From Eustoma russellianum (Eukaryota; Streptophyta; Magnoliopsida; Gentianales; Gentianaceae), in contig AP025047.1 of NCBI GenBank assembly GCA_036186865.1, forward strand, positions 28,441,450 to 28,505,449: 64,000 bases of DNA, written 5' to 3'. Shown in pieces: positions 49,333-61,013 of the stretch; the stretch's first letter is position 1; the number at the start of each line of letters is the position of its first letter. The position numbers and the translations under genes are program-made. Below the pieces are notes generated by a model that did no database searches, was not told where the DNA came from, and worked only from the letters and a program-made list of their open reading frames with translations.

Positions 49333-49892
49333 TGTTGAAACTGAACCAGGAAGGAAACAGCAGGTATCAGCTACTCAAGTTAAATGGGATTGAGAGTACA
49401 GTAGTGAGGATGATGTGGCGGTTTCAAAGCATGGAATTGGTTGATAAGCCTATACATGGATCAATAATAAGCTTACATGCGATTGGTGGACTGAATAATT
49501 GCTGGATCAAACTACAAACACAAAGTTGTAGATGAAGTGGAGCGGATCAAGTGCCAGCGCAACAGAGAAGTAGCGTATAAGCTTAGTATAGCTTGCGTTA
49601 GTTGAAAAAAAGGTTATGAGGTGGTGTAGCTGATAGTTGGTTAGTTGAGAACTAGATATAAAGCCTGAGTTGAGTTCAATGAAATAACCGCTTTTCTTCT
49701 CATTCCAATTTCTCTCTCGAAACTGTTCGACAAATCTTCTCCTTCGCGCAATTTGGTACCAATGCTTTTATTCAAATTCTATTGATCGTTTGATTCAGAT
49801 TATCCTTGTTGTTATTTGATGTTATATTCGAGTTCATGTTTGGATCAAACTTGTTGTTTGTTAATTCTGTTGCGATTACAACGATTTTGTTA
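49333..49892 (+). repeat. 5' LTR of Copia element
   Basis: 560 bp, TGTTGAAACTG ... GATTTTGTTA. It includes AACTAGATATAAAGCC, a TATA-like motif at about 49655, where the 3' LTR has CTGTATATAAAGCC. Differences from the 3' LTR include a missing ~18-bp segment (the 3' LTR has TTGTAAACATCATTGATG). Confidence 0.88.
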
Positions 49893-49905
49893 TGGTATCA
49901 GAGTG
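49893..49905 (+). other. primer binding site of Copia element
   Basis: TGGTATCAGAGTG directly follows the LTR and pairs with the initiator tRNA-Met 3' end over 11 bases. Confidence 0.85.
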
Positions 49906-50009
49906 AGTGCAATTGTCGTCTCTGTTTGTGAAGTGTAGTAATCTGGTTTGCTGTTAATTCTCTTCTGATTCGAATTGTTGCTGATTCTCTTTGATTAATC
50001 TCAGTAGTC

Positions 50010-51000
50010 ATGGCTTCAAGCTCCCTTCATGCTGCGAACAATTTTCAACAAAATCAAAGGAACAATCCTGGAAATGACAATGTCAATTCAAATCCGTTTT
50101 ACCTTCATCCTAACGATAGTCCAGCAATTGTGTTAGCGCAACCACCTCTTAATCCTCACAATTTCCATTCCTGGAGTAGAATATTCAAAATGGCATTTGT
50201 GATAAAAAAACAAGATAGGATTCATAGACGACATGATACAAAAACCTGCTGGGAATGATCCTATCTTTGAAACGTGGAGACAAGTGAATTCAATGGTGAA
50301 TTCATGGATAATGAACAGTGTATCACCTTCAATATCATAAAGCATCATGTGGCATAATACAGCTCATGAAGTCTGGCAGGATTTAATGCAAAGGTATGGT
50401 CATTGTGATGCTTTTAGGTTATCTGATTTGCTTGAGTCGTTTTATGCAGTTAAGCACGAAAGTTCTTCAGTAAATGATTATTTCACCAAGGTTAAGGTCC
50501 TATAGAAGGAGATGCTGGCGCTGAGGCCAATTCCAGTCTGTGAGTGTCATGGATGTAGATGTAATGTAACCAATCAGATGAAAGAATTTGTTCAAAGTGA
50601 CTATGTAATCAAATTGTGAAAGGACTGAATGATGATTATGAGCCTGTTAAATCTCAGGTATTTGTCATGACACTCTTGCCAGACATAGGTAATGCATTTT
50701 TATGGCTCTTAAATATGAGAGAAATATTACTAGTTCATCAAGTCATGGATCCTTTTCTAATGCACCTACAACCTTTTTTGTTGATGATGACACAGAATCA
50801 GTCACTAAGGCATTTTTCAATAAGGCACAGGGTAACACCTACAGAAGAGGTAGTGGTAGGTTTTATCCTGATAATAATAGGAGGCCTCAGTGCACTCACT
50901 GTGGGATGATTGGACATACAATGGATAGATGCTATAGGAAGCATGGGTTACCTCCTGGTTTAAGTCCAAAGGTCAGGTTAATGTGGTGGATCTGGTGACA
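50010..51000 (+). pseudogene. gag: Copia gag, broken
   Basis: The start MASSSLHAANN at 50010 leads into a NPFYLHPNDSPAIVLAQPPL segment followed by NFHSWSR, the conserved N-terminus of plant Copia gag. A frameshift near 50210-50250 breaks the capsid part, and later fragments are in other frames. A CCHC knuckle (CTHCGMIGHTMDRC) lies at 50891-50932. Gag packages element RNA in virus-like particles. Confidence 0.85.
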
Positions 51001-54000
51001 GATTGTGGAGAATCCAAGCATCAGGAATACATTGAACCCCTGTACCAACCTCGTATGCTGACATATGAACAGCACATGAGACTGATGAACTTGTTGAACA
51101 TGAAGGAAGAATCAGAAGCATCAGCACCTGTCTCTGCTGTAAGTCTATCTGATAGTACCTCTCATGCTGCAGTACTGTCTGCTCAAGCTGAGCAAGAGAA
51201 AGGTAATTGTTCAAGTAATAATATGAATGTATGGATCTTAGACTCACAATCATACAGTGCCAGCCACACATATTTGTGAAGTTCAAGTCACTTCTGTACT
51301 TGTACTTGGTGATGTGCTCTTTGTGCCTTCTTTCTCTTTTAATCTCCTTTCTATTAGTAAATTGACTGCTTCATTGTCTGTGGTTATTCAGTTTTATGGC
51401 AAAAATTGTTTGTTCCGGGATCATCTTTCCAGGAAATTGATTGGTTCAGCTTAACCATGCCATGGACTTTATTATCTCTATGGTACACAAAAGCCAAATT
51501 ACCCAGCTACAGTTTCCACACCTGTTGACACTCCTTCTGCTGCTGCTGCTGCATTCCAACCTTCTTTGTCCAAGATCTGGCACTATATGCTTGGACATCC
51601 TTCCTTTGCAAGAATAAAAGAAATCCACAAAAATACCTCTGATGTTATAGACTCTAGCTGTAAGGAATTTTCGTAAAATCTGTCCATTGGCCAAAATAGA
51701 AAGGCTTCCTTTCCCAGTTTCTTTGTCTATTTCTCATCATGCTTTTGACCTTGTACATATGGACATCTAGGGTCCCTGTAAACACCCAACCATATATGGA
51801 CAGCATTACGTCTTGACGATTGTTGATGATTTTAGGCCGTTACACTTGGTTATATTTACTTAAATCAAAGGCATAGCTCAGATCCATCATCCAAAGCTTT
51901 TTATCAATATATTTCAACTCACGTTGGAGCACAAGTCAAAACACTCAGAACAGACCATAAAACTGAATTTTCTATGACATAATTTTATAAATCCAAGGGT
52001 ATTCTTCGTGAGACTAGTTGCACTTACATTCCCCAGCAAAATGGGATAGTGGAAAGGAAACATCAACATATTCTCAATGTAGCTAGATCATTAAGATTTC
52101 AAGCCCATCTTCCCTTATCCTACTGGGGATTCTGTGTTAAACATGCTACCTACTTGATTAATATTCTTCCTACCCCAGTTTTGCACCAGCAAACACCTTT
52201 TGAACGTTTGCATAATAATAAGCCCAATTACAATCATCTCAGAGTGTTTGGGTGCCTACCCTATGCCTACAATCTTGGTCCCAACAAAACTACATTTGAA
52301 TCAAGAGTTATTCCATGTCTCTTCTTAGGCTTTCATGTGGCATCAAATGGCTATGTATTGCAGAATCTCAATACCAATGTAGTGTTTGTTTCAAGAGAAG
52401 TTTAGTTCCAGGAAGAAACTTTCCCATTTCAGAATCCTTCTTTCATTCCATCTGTCATGCTGCCTGTTGATGAAAATCCATCTTTTCCTCATATTCCATC
52501 TTCCCATATAGAACCTCTTCCTCCCAGCCCACACCCTCCTTCTCCTCCTTCAGAATCTCTTCCTGAAATAAATCAGTCTCTTTTATCTACATCACCATCT
52601 CATTCTGATCCACCTTTCCCTCATTTATCTCCATCCCATCTTGTGCCCTATCTTGGGATCACTAGACTTAGAAAACCACCTGGCTATCTTTAAGATTATT
52701 ACTGCCATCAACTCACCTCCTCTAAGCAGCAGCATCCTCCTTCATTATCATCAACCTCCAATCCCATTGAATCCTACATATCATATGATCATCTCTCTCA
52801 TGATTATAAGAAGTACATTTTTAATATTAGTTTGCAACAAGAACCTAACTCTTTTCAGCAAGCATCCAGTATTCCGGAATGGAAGGTAGCTATGCAGGAA
52901 GAGCTCAATACTCTTGAAGCAAACCATACCTGGACCATAACACCTCTGCCTGAAGGTAAGGTTCCCATTAGCTGTAAATGGGTCTACTGGATTAAATAGA
53001 AGCCAGATGGAAGTGTTGATCGTTTCAAAGCCCGTTTGGTTGCCAAAGGCTATACACAACAGCTTGGAATAGACTATAATTATACCTTCAGTCTTGTGGC
53101 TAAGATGACTACAGTTAGACTTGTTCTTTCTGTTGGAGCAACTAAGAGTTGGTATTTGCATCAACATGATAGAAACAATGTCTTTTTGCATGGTGATTTA
53201 TCTGAGGCTATTTATATGGTTCCACCTGAAGGCACTTCCAATGCTCCAGGAACTGTGTGCAAGCTAAATAAGTCGCTTTATGGTTTGAAGCAAGCAAGTC
53301 GACTGTGGAATGAGAAATTGACACACTTCTTAACCTCTCAAGGGTGCATTCAGTCCAAACATGATTATACTTTATTTACCAGGCAAACAACTAGCAATTC
53401 TTTTTTGGTTTTACTAGTTTATGTTGATGATATCATTCTTGCAAGTGACTCCTTATCAGACATCTATCAGATTAAGACAGCATTGCATCAGCAGTTTAGT
53501 ATCAAAGACATGGGTGACCTGAATTTTTTCCTAGGTCTAGAAGTGATCAGGTCACAGGGGGTATTATGCTTAGCCAAAGGAAGTATATCTTGGAATTGCT
53601 GAAGCATACAGGATATTTAGGATCCAAACCAGCAAAAACTCCAATGGAGCAAAATTTGAAATTGGAACATAATGATTCCCCCTTATGGTAGAAGCATACA
53701 CACACAGAGAAAGATCATAGGAAAGCTGCTATATCTTACTATTACAAGACCAGATGTCTCTTATGCAGTCCAACCAGTTAAGCCAATTATTGTACTCACC
53801 CACAGAAAATCATCTAAAGGATACTCATAGATTGTCTAAAAGATCATCAGGCAGAGGGTTAATGTTGCCTAGCACAGGAGAGTTGAAGTTGAAGGGATTT
53901 AGTGATTCAGACTGGGAGGAAGAGACTAGAAGATCCATAACAGGTTATTGTGTGTTCATGGGAAATGCTATGATTTCTTGGAAAGCTAAGAAACAATCCA

Positions 54001-54350
54001 CTGTTTCAAGATCATCCTCAGAGGCAGAGTACAAGGCACTTGCCATGGCCACTTGTGAAGTACAATGGTTGCTTTATATGATCTGATGAGGGACTTGAGC
54101 ATTGAGCATAAGGAACCAGTGGAGCTCTTTGTGACAACAAAAGTGCCATCTACATAGTAGAGAATCCAGTTTTTCATGAAAGAACTAAGCATATAGAAAT
54201 TGATTGTCATGTGATGAGAGATAAATTCCTAGCAGGAATAGTTAAGCCTATGCCAATAGACACACGATTGCAACTGGTAGACTTGTTTACAAAGGCTTTA
54301 GATTACAACAGAATAGCAAACCTGACCTCAGTTATGGGACTGTGTGATGT
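51001..54350 (+). pseudogene. pol: Copia pol (PR-INT-RT-RNaseH), broken
   Basis: Protease remnant WILDSQ is at about 51232, where the usual DSG Gly is lost. GAG-pre-integrase (WHYMLGHPSFARI) is at about 51575. In the integrase core, TAG at about 51768 replaces the Trp usual after DI. The GIVERKHQHILN segment is at about 52045. RT starts at about 52978 (WVYWIK then TAG), with FKARLVAKGYTQ and the catalytic YVDD at 53420-53431. RNase H has SDSDWEEETRRSITGYC and SRSSSEAEYKALA (53900-54060). Several frameshifts and stops make it inactive. Lineage not assigned. Confidence 0.9.
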
Positions 54351-54368
54351 GTTTGAAAGATCAGGTTT

Positions 54369-54377
54369 GAGGGAAGG
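54369..54377 (+). other. polypurine tract of Copia element
   Basis: GAGGGAAGG lies immediately before the 3' LTR; it is the plus-strand priming site expected at this place. Confidence 0.7.
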
Positions 54378-54956
54378 TTTTGAAACTGAACCAGGAAAGA
54401 AACAACATGTATCAACTACTCAAGTCAAAAGGGAGTACAACAGTGAGGATGATGTGGCGGTTTCAAAGTATGGCATTGGTTGATAAGCCTAAACATAGAT
54501 CAGTAATAACTTACATATCATTGGTGGACTGAATAGTTGCTGGATCAAGCTAGAAACACAAAGTTGCAGATGAAGTGCAGCGGATCAAGTGCCAGCGCAG
54601 CAGAAGTAGCATCCAAGCTTAGTATAGTTCGCGTTAGTTGAAAAAACGGTTACGAGGTGGTGTAGCTGATAGTTGGTTAGTTGAGAACTGTATATAAAGC
54701 CTTGTAAACATCATTGATGAGTTGAGTTCAATAAAATAACCGCTTTCCTTCTCATTTCATTTCATTTCTCTCTCTCGAAACTGTTCGACAAAATCTTCTC
54801 CTTCTCGCAATTTGACGCCAATGCTTTTATTCAATTCTGTTAATCGTTTGATTCAATAGTAGATTCTCCTCGTTGTTATTTGATGTTGTATTGGAGTTCA
54901 TGTTTAGATCAAACTTGCTGTTTGTTAATTCTGTTGCGATCACAACGATTTTGTTA
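54378..54956 (+). repeat. 3' LTR of Copia element
   Basis: 579 bp, aligned with the 5' LTR from GAAACTGAACCAGGAA onward. Its first bases read TTTT where the 5' LTR has TGTT. It ends GATTTTGTTA, followed by the target duplication TCTTC. Confidence 0.87.
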
Positions 54957-55520
54957 TCTTCATCAGGGGAATTAAATCCTCCAGATTGTGAAGGACAAGT
55001 TGAAGGAATTGGAACATCTGATCACCTGGTAAAGGCTTGCACTGAATTGAGGAATGTAATAAAGCATGATGATAGTCTACCATTAGTAGCTTAGACTGCT
55101 GAATGGTACCTTCCAGAACGGAATCCAAAAGATCCCAATCTTGTTTTCCAGGTTCAGTTTTCAACAAAATGTTATCGTCTATTCGATCTCCGAAATCCTC
55201 CCATAGATCTTCAAGAATAGTACGCTTGGATCTTGTATTTGCATCTGTATCATCATCCCATGTAGCAAAGCACCAAAGCATCATTTTGAGGAACATGAGT
55301 TCCCTTTTGCAAGACTGTATTTGTGTATAAGCCTCCTTCCAATACTCATCAATCTCTGGGTTTTTTCAAATTCACGTCCCAGCTTTCCAAGACGATTCTT
55401 GTACCATATAAACCGTACCTCTAGGTATAAACCACAATCAAATTCGCAGTCGAGTTCATCCTCAAAGACTTGAATCTCATTGAGTTGATGAAAAGCATAA
55501 TCTAAACAAGTCCAAAACAT
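54957..55520 (-). pseudogene. R1-type NLR pseudogene, N-terminal part
   Basis: It begins MFWTCLDYAFHQLNEIQVFEDELDCEF-like on the minus strand, matching the intact NLR start, and covers about residues 1-205. A frameshift lies near 55365. Homology with the intact locus continues about 85 bp upstream of the start (to about 55605), so the duplication included 5' flanking DNA. The rest of the gene is at 47125-49332; the Copia element lies between. Confidence 0.92.
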
Positions 55521-55605
55521 TTTATATCCCCTACGTAATTGTAGGTATTCCCTACAAGGGAACATATTTTTGGAAATCAGAGGAAGAAACAGTGCTTGCC
55601 TTAAC

Positions 55606-55869
55606 CTATATTTCCTATGTTTGTGAGCTGATGATCAAAGACAACTTAACCACCACATGGAAAAGCGGAGAGGATATATTTATATGCCGTGTCAGCAATG
55701 TTGTACGTATTTGACAATTTCAATAGAATTAATTTTGTTATCTATTTATCTTTTGTGTACATAAAAGAAGAGATAGATATTAACTTGGTAAAATGTGACA
55801 GGTTAATATAACTTATCTATAATGGATAGAAAGTATCCAAATATCAAATTTTTGATGAGATCAAAACTG
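55606..55869. other. intergenic, no feature seen
   Basis: Short AT-rich spacer between the pseudogene flank and the degenerate Tat-type element. Confidence 0.4.
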
Positions 55870-56538
55870 TCACCTAAAATAACGATAATTGTGACCATTT
55901 CGGCCAGTCGCAGTCAACGTCATTTGACCTAATAAAGACATAGGATGCCTTAGACACACCTCATCTTCTTGGGTCTAACAACATGCTCAAGCCTTGGACC
56001 ATTATCAATGCGACCCACTTGGCAGAGTCAAAAATGGTCAACTTGGGTCATTTATTACCTCGGCATAGGCATGCATCTCGGCCACTTGCTGTAGGTCGGC
56101 CTTGGATCCACTGCTTCAATTATTGATGTTCAGCCACACTTCTAGGCTCCTAGGCATTCTTGCTTAGGCCTGGCCAACCGGACACCTGTCAGAACAGGCC
56201 ACCTGCCAGCAGACAATTTAGCCATATAAAAAAGACCGAAAAACATCCCATGAAGGACCGAGTTTAATCCGTTGGGCATAAAACACAGCCACAATCCACA
56301 AAATGAGACAGATTTCTCCACTTTTTCAGCATACAAACATGATCGAACCCGTAACTGACTTGAGCGTCGGAGGGTTCTTCTCTAGAACAATGCCTCCGAG
56401 AACCTCTAATGTTGTTCAACTTATGCAGATTTCTATGAACAATATTCCTCACGACAAACAGTGTATGTGGCAAGCCTTTGACAAACATTTTTCCCTTTTT
56501 GGATCACCACTAATCTAGGTGAATATTCGACTTCATCA
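55870..56538 (+). mobile_element. degenerate Tat-type LTR (5')
   Basis: The right part contains AACTGACTTGAGCGTCGGAGGG, a characteristic U5 segment of many plant Tat-group LTRs. It ends CTTCATCA followed by TCTGGCGC, like the TGGCGCC primer sites of this group. The left boundary is uncertain (TGTCACC at about 55870). No second copy was found, so the LTR call rests on motifs alone. Confidence 0.5.
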
Positions 56539-56540
56539 TC

Positions 56541-57600
56541 TGGCGCAAGGAGGGCACTATGCCTTAACTCCATATATGTCTACGTAGAGCTCATATAGTG
56601 TCCCCTCGAAATGGGAAAAGATACCCAATGTGAAGACGAGAAATCTTCACACTGCCAGAGACATAAAGGCGGGCCCTATTCAACCATTGGAGCAAAACTT
56701 TGATGGACAAAGAGAAACCCCAAATGTTTGCTGTAGAACTTACCTATAAAGAACACATCAAGGCCATAAAATATGGCTCAAAACCCTAACGTGTTCCAAG
56801 ATGTTGTGCAACAACAAAGGTAAGGCCCCGGAGGCCATACATACTGTGGAAGGTCTTCCCTGTATCTATCAAGGAAGGCACACGTATCTGAAATGTTCTT
56901 CCTATGCGCCGAAAATATTCTCTAAAGTTAAAGGGTGGATTTATGGCAGATGCTAGAGCGAGAGATAGATAGCTTCAGGGTAAGCCTTTACCTTCATCCA
57001 AGAGACCTTTGAACGTGTTGGCTCATCAGCTTGAGTGCTCAGAAGGCTTCGCAAATACTTCGGTGCGGAGCTAAAGGCACTAAAAAAAGCCATATAAAAA
57101 CCACATTAGAGACATGCCGTCTTAAAACGGCTAGAAGGTCGTGTCAAAGAGGAATGGTCTCTGTTAGCCTCCAAAGCATTATCATGTCAGTGATGAAAGA
57201 AAATGGGTTAGGAAAAGGCCCACCACAGTTGGAAAGGCTAAGCGTGAAGAGAGATCATATGTTGTACTGTAGGTTCTATCAGGATATTGGCCATGATATA
57301 GAGGAATGCTGATAGGTGATGCAAGAGATTGAGCACCTGATTAGCTTGGGTTACCTATAAGAATTCTATAACCCACGGTCTAGATTGCAAAACAAGTTGG
57401 GATTTGGGCAACCTCAGCATGATGAGAAGTGCCAACTAGACTACCTTTATCGGGGGACATGTGATGAGGACACAGACCCAGGCTTGGATATGTAGCCTCA
57501 GGTAGCGTATTTCCTCAGTGAGACTCAAGAGCATTACGCTTTGCGTAAGGACAATGGTGAAGTGCACTCAATCAACATTATGAGCAAAAAATAGCTAAAA
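56541..57600 (+). pseudogene. gag: degenerate Tat-type gag
   Basis: Open frames are short, but 57264-57360 encodes a knuckle of the form YCRFYQDIGHDIEEC followed by an EIEHLISLGYL segment. This is the layout of the gag zinc finger in Tat-group Gypsy elements, where a CxxH/Y-type finger precedes a helical EI..LI..GYL stretch. Two stop codons follow the last Cys. No RT or integrase was found downstream, so pol is deleted or absent. Confidence 0.55.
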
Positions 57601-58884
57601 AACTCCTATCAAATATATTGGCGTGGTATCCTACCTTGAACTTGTAAATAATGCATGTGAATTCTTTTAAGAAAATCAAGCATAAAGCAGTTACTTTTAT
57701 TGTTCATACTGTTTCAAATGCACGTGCACTAGATATGAAGCAGGTTCCCCTTGATTCCATATTCAACGAATCAAGGGATGTGTACAACCTATATTAGCCG
57801 GGTCAGAGAGGAACAAGTCTTCTCAACTTAGATAAAGGAGTGAGACAAAATTCTCCTTTTTGTACTCTCTCGAGAACCTCCTGCTTAGGAGAAGATTCTT
57901 GGAGAACCTCTTGTTTATGAGAAAATATTGGTGAATCTATGCATTGGAGAAGATTCTTGGCGACCCCTTATGTGGAGAATCTCCCTGCTTGGAGAAGAAA
58001 ATATAAGGCCCTCGGATGTTACGACAAACCCCACTTCTGACCTATATCTTGGAAACATGGTTTAAACTAAAATTTAGGGGGCTAGATCAGGAGACAAGTT
58101 TGAGTTGTGTAAAATGGCAGATGTCTGCCAAGTTAAAACATGTTACCCCAATATGGGATTAAGAGGTGCAAAATCTAATTCCTAGATTGCGCATCCAATA
58201 CCCATATTAGGTGATGGAGGTGGCATAACCTTTATCATGCCATTTTCTTGCGTTTGGCCTCGTCATAATCTTCCTAATACCCACTATACCCTCCCGAGGG
58301 GGTTCAACATAACAAGTTTGACAACTCAAGAGGAGTTACCAGTGAGAAAATACTCATGTCAAAACATGAGATGCAATCTAATTTATTTTAAGGCTACGTT
58401 TCATGAAGCTGGACTAGAATACAAAAGCTTCTGATATCGAAAGGAACATGTTTCCCAAATTTAAAACCTAGTTTAATTGGATCGTTAGATTATGTTTCCC
58501 TATAACTATTTAGGGTTACAGCTCACTTTTGGAGGCCTAAGGCAGTGATTTTTTTGTCTTTTATTCAGCCAGCTGTTATCCTCATCTCCTCGTTAGCCTA
58601 CAGAGACTAAGGTATATATATTTGGGGAGTTATTAAGGACATTCCTTCGCTATTATTTAGATTTCAACTACATCGACTCAGTTTCCCTAAGGCTAAGGTC
58701 ACAACACTTGGGAAAAGTCATTACGAAGGTTCTTATCATTCTGTTAGCAGTTATCAGAATTGAGAGATTAGAAACCAAAAAAACAAAATTCAAAAGATGT
58801 AACTTCCATTGCATTAAAAATTTGCTTGTTACAAGGCATGGAAAGGTAAGTTACAAGCATACGTCTTAAGGAGCTACAGACTAA
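57601..58884. other. non-coding part of Tat-type remnant
   Basis: No pol motif seen. It includes a degenerate repeat cluster (57871-57990) and a purine stretch AAATTTAGGGGGCTAGA near 58075 that resembles a polypurine tract. No LTR start could be recognised after it. Confidence 0.4.
57871..57990 (+). repeat. degenerate GGAGAAGATTCTTGG / GAGAACCTC repeats
   Basis: GAGAACCTCCTGCTTAG, GAGAACCTCTTGTTTAT and GAGAATCTCCCTGCTTG alternate with GGAGAAGATTCTTGG copies. About three to four units of 30-45 bp. Confidence 0.6.
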
Positions 58885-61013
58885 GGCAAATCATCAACTT
58901 CTCTAAGACCAAAACCATCAATGAATCGCTACAGCTGCTGGCAAATCTCTAGCGGCGAAATCAGCAATGCATCTAGGTTGCTAGCAAAGAGTCCTGATGT
59001 CTGGAACTCAGCAACGGCTGTCTTTTTAGACCCAACTAATTGCTGATCCCACTGAGTCAGGTGTCACTCAAGACTGGCCTTCTCATACTACAAGAATTCC
59101 ACCTCTGACATGGCCTGGGTTGTGGTCAGTTTAAGATCTTGAATTTTACCTCGAAGCTCGTCCACTATGAATTGGAGGTGGCTAACTTGGTGCTATAATC
59201 CTCCTTGCCCTTTATAAATCTAAGATCTTAGCTTGAATTTGTTGTTCTCGACCTTAGCTACTTAAAGCTTTTGGATAGCTGCTCATTGAGGGTAGCCGGT
59301 CTGTCAAACCAGTTGGCCTTTCAGTAAGAAAATCATCTCTGAACTCTTTAACTCTAGTCATCAACTCTAACTCCTAGCTTCTATAGTGTAAGTCATCACC
59401 AAAACATAAGTTAGCTATGAAAGAGAGACTAAATAAAAATCCTCTCGACTTAGAGAAATAGATTATTGGAAAGCCTTACCACGACTATGTTGTTATGAAA
59501 GAGATTTGTCATGTCTCCGAGGACAGCCCTCGAGCCCTCCGCACATCAGCTTACAAGACAGAAATACTGTTCGACCTTTGTGGGACTATCATGTCGACGA
59601 CATAGTTAGCCTCGGTGAATTGCTTGACTTAGGCACAACTTCTGCCAATCCCCGTTAGTTTGTTCTGGGAGGGGAGAAGTTTGTCTCATCAGGCTGCCCT
59701 TGAATAGCCTTCCCCATAGCCCTCTTTTTTTTGCCTTAGTGCCACGGACACCTCCTCCACGGCCTCGACGCTTGCCTCTGTGATTTTCCAACGCCTAAGT
59801 CGTTGATTCGCACAGCCTCCCCGATGTCACAATGATCTACGAAGGAGTAAAAATCACATCCAAAAAAAGGTGGTGACTGAATCAAACCTGGGGCTAGGAG
59901 GGCCTACTCATCCCTTAGATCTTGTAGCTGCTCGGCCATCTATATAGAGGAAATAGGCGTTGCATGAACGTGCTCCTCGATAACCATACCATTTGGCCTG
60001 AGCGGCCCCTAATGCCACCATCTTGGCCTTTGTAGGTGGGATGGCCACAAACTTTCCTTTACACTTTGGCCGACCTCCTTACTACAACCTCAGCTAGCCT
60101 ATTTACGTTTGAAGTCATTGCTCGTGTAGACAAACACAGTATGTTAGCTACGATATACATACTTAAAAAGAAAAATCAAATAGCTTTGCTTTAGACACCT
60201 ACTCTATATGATGTCTAAGTCCTCTAGAGTTGGCCTGCTAAAACGAGGGAATAATATCAAATGATCCATGTCAGCCAAGGACTAACCCGTCAACCCTTTG
60301 CCAGTCAATGACTGCAGATACGTTTGCATCCTTATGCCTCCTTGTAAAATTCTTGACTCGACCTTATGCTATTGGCCTTACCAGCCTTCCAAATATCGGA
60401 GTCATGCACAATGGTTTTTTCTAATATAGAAGAACTGACCTTTCTATTCTTGGCGAAGGTTGGTATATTTACAACAAAATTGGGACTCTTTAATCAGAGT
60501 CCATTTACTAAAATAGCACCAACTATTAGAGATCTTACAACCGAACTTGGCATCAACGGTCTTACAAAAAAGAAGGAAACATACTTCATGCCATTGGATT
60601 TGTTGTGGGAGCGTAAGCCTATAAAACGCTAGGATCAATCTTAAATGGCTCAAGAACATGCAATTAAACCCAAAATTGAAACATTCTTTGTAAACAGGCT
60701 CGCATCCCCGTCGAGGGATCATAGCCTATCTGACCAATAGGATCAAATTAGGAACAGTCTATCCTATAGACCTCATAGAAGCGTGTGAGGTCGGCTATAA
60801 ATTTCGGGTGCAGAAGGACTCTTGTACATGCACAGATGGAGAACCACTATGGATTATGCCAAAGGACAAGGTTGAAGGGTCAATATCTTGACGGATGAAA
60901 GAAACCACCGCCTGCTGCCCAGAAATAGATTCAGTCAGTGACACGGGTGACTCCGCCACCGGAAACATGTCGTTAGGCCTAACATCTCTGCTAGGACACA
61001 CATAAGGAACCAT
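58885..61013 (-). pseudogene. antisense ORF of Tat-type element (plant 'putative gypsy-type transposon' protein), broken
   Basis: On the minus strand, starting MVPYVCPS at 61013, pieces resemble the plant protein annotated as putative gypsy-type transposon (Transposase_28-like). A segment IPRRGCEPVYKECFNFG, LSHLRLILAFYRL and CYFSKW lies at 60500-60720, and a later coiled-coil-like part with DLKLTTTQAMSEVEFL and SKKTAVAEFQTS lies near 58950-59140. Tat-group elements are known to carry an extra ORF antisense to gag-pol, which fits the + strand gag at 57264. Frames are broken many times. The function of this family is unknown. Confidence 0.5.

Larger units (their letters stand above)
49333..54956 (+). 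mobile_element. Copia element inserted in the NLR pseudogene
   Basis: It spans 5624 bp and is flanked by TCTTC at 49328-49332 and 54957-54961. The uninterrupted site GCTTCTTCATCAGG is seen in the intact NLR (about 18690-18705), which proves the insertion point. LTRs are 49333-49892 and 54378-54956. The coding order gag, protease, integrase, RT, RNase H is that of Ty1/Copia. Both LTRs end GATTTTGTTA instead of CA. It is transcribed opposite to the NLR. Confidence 0.93.
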
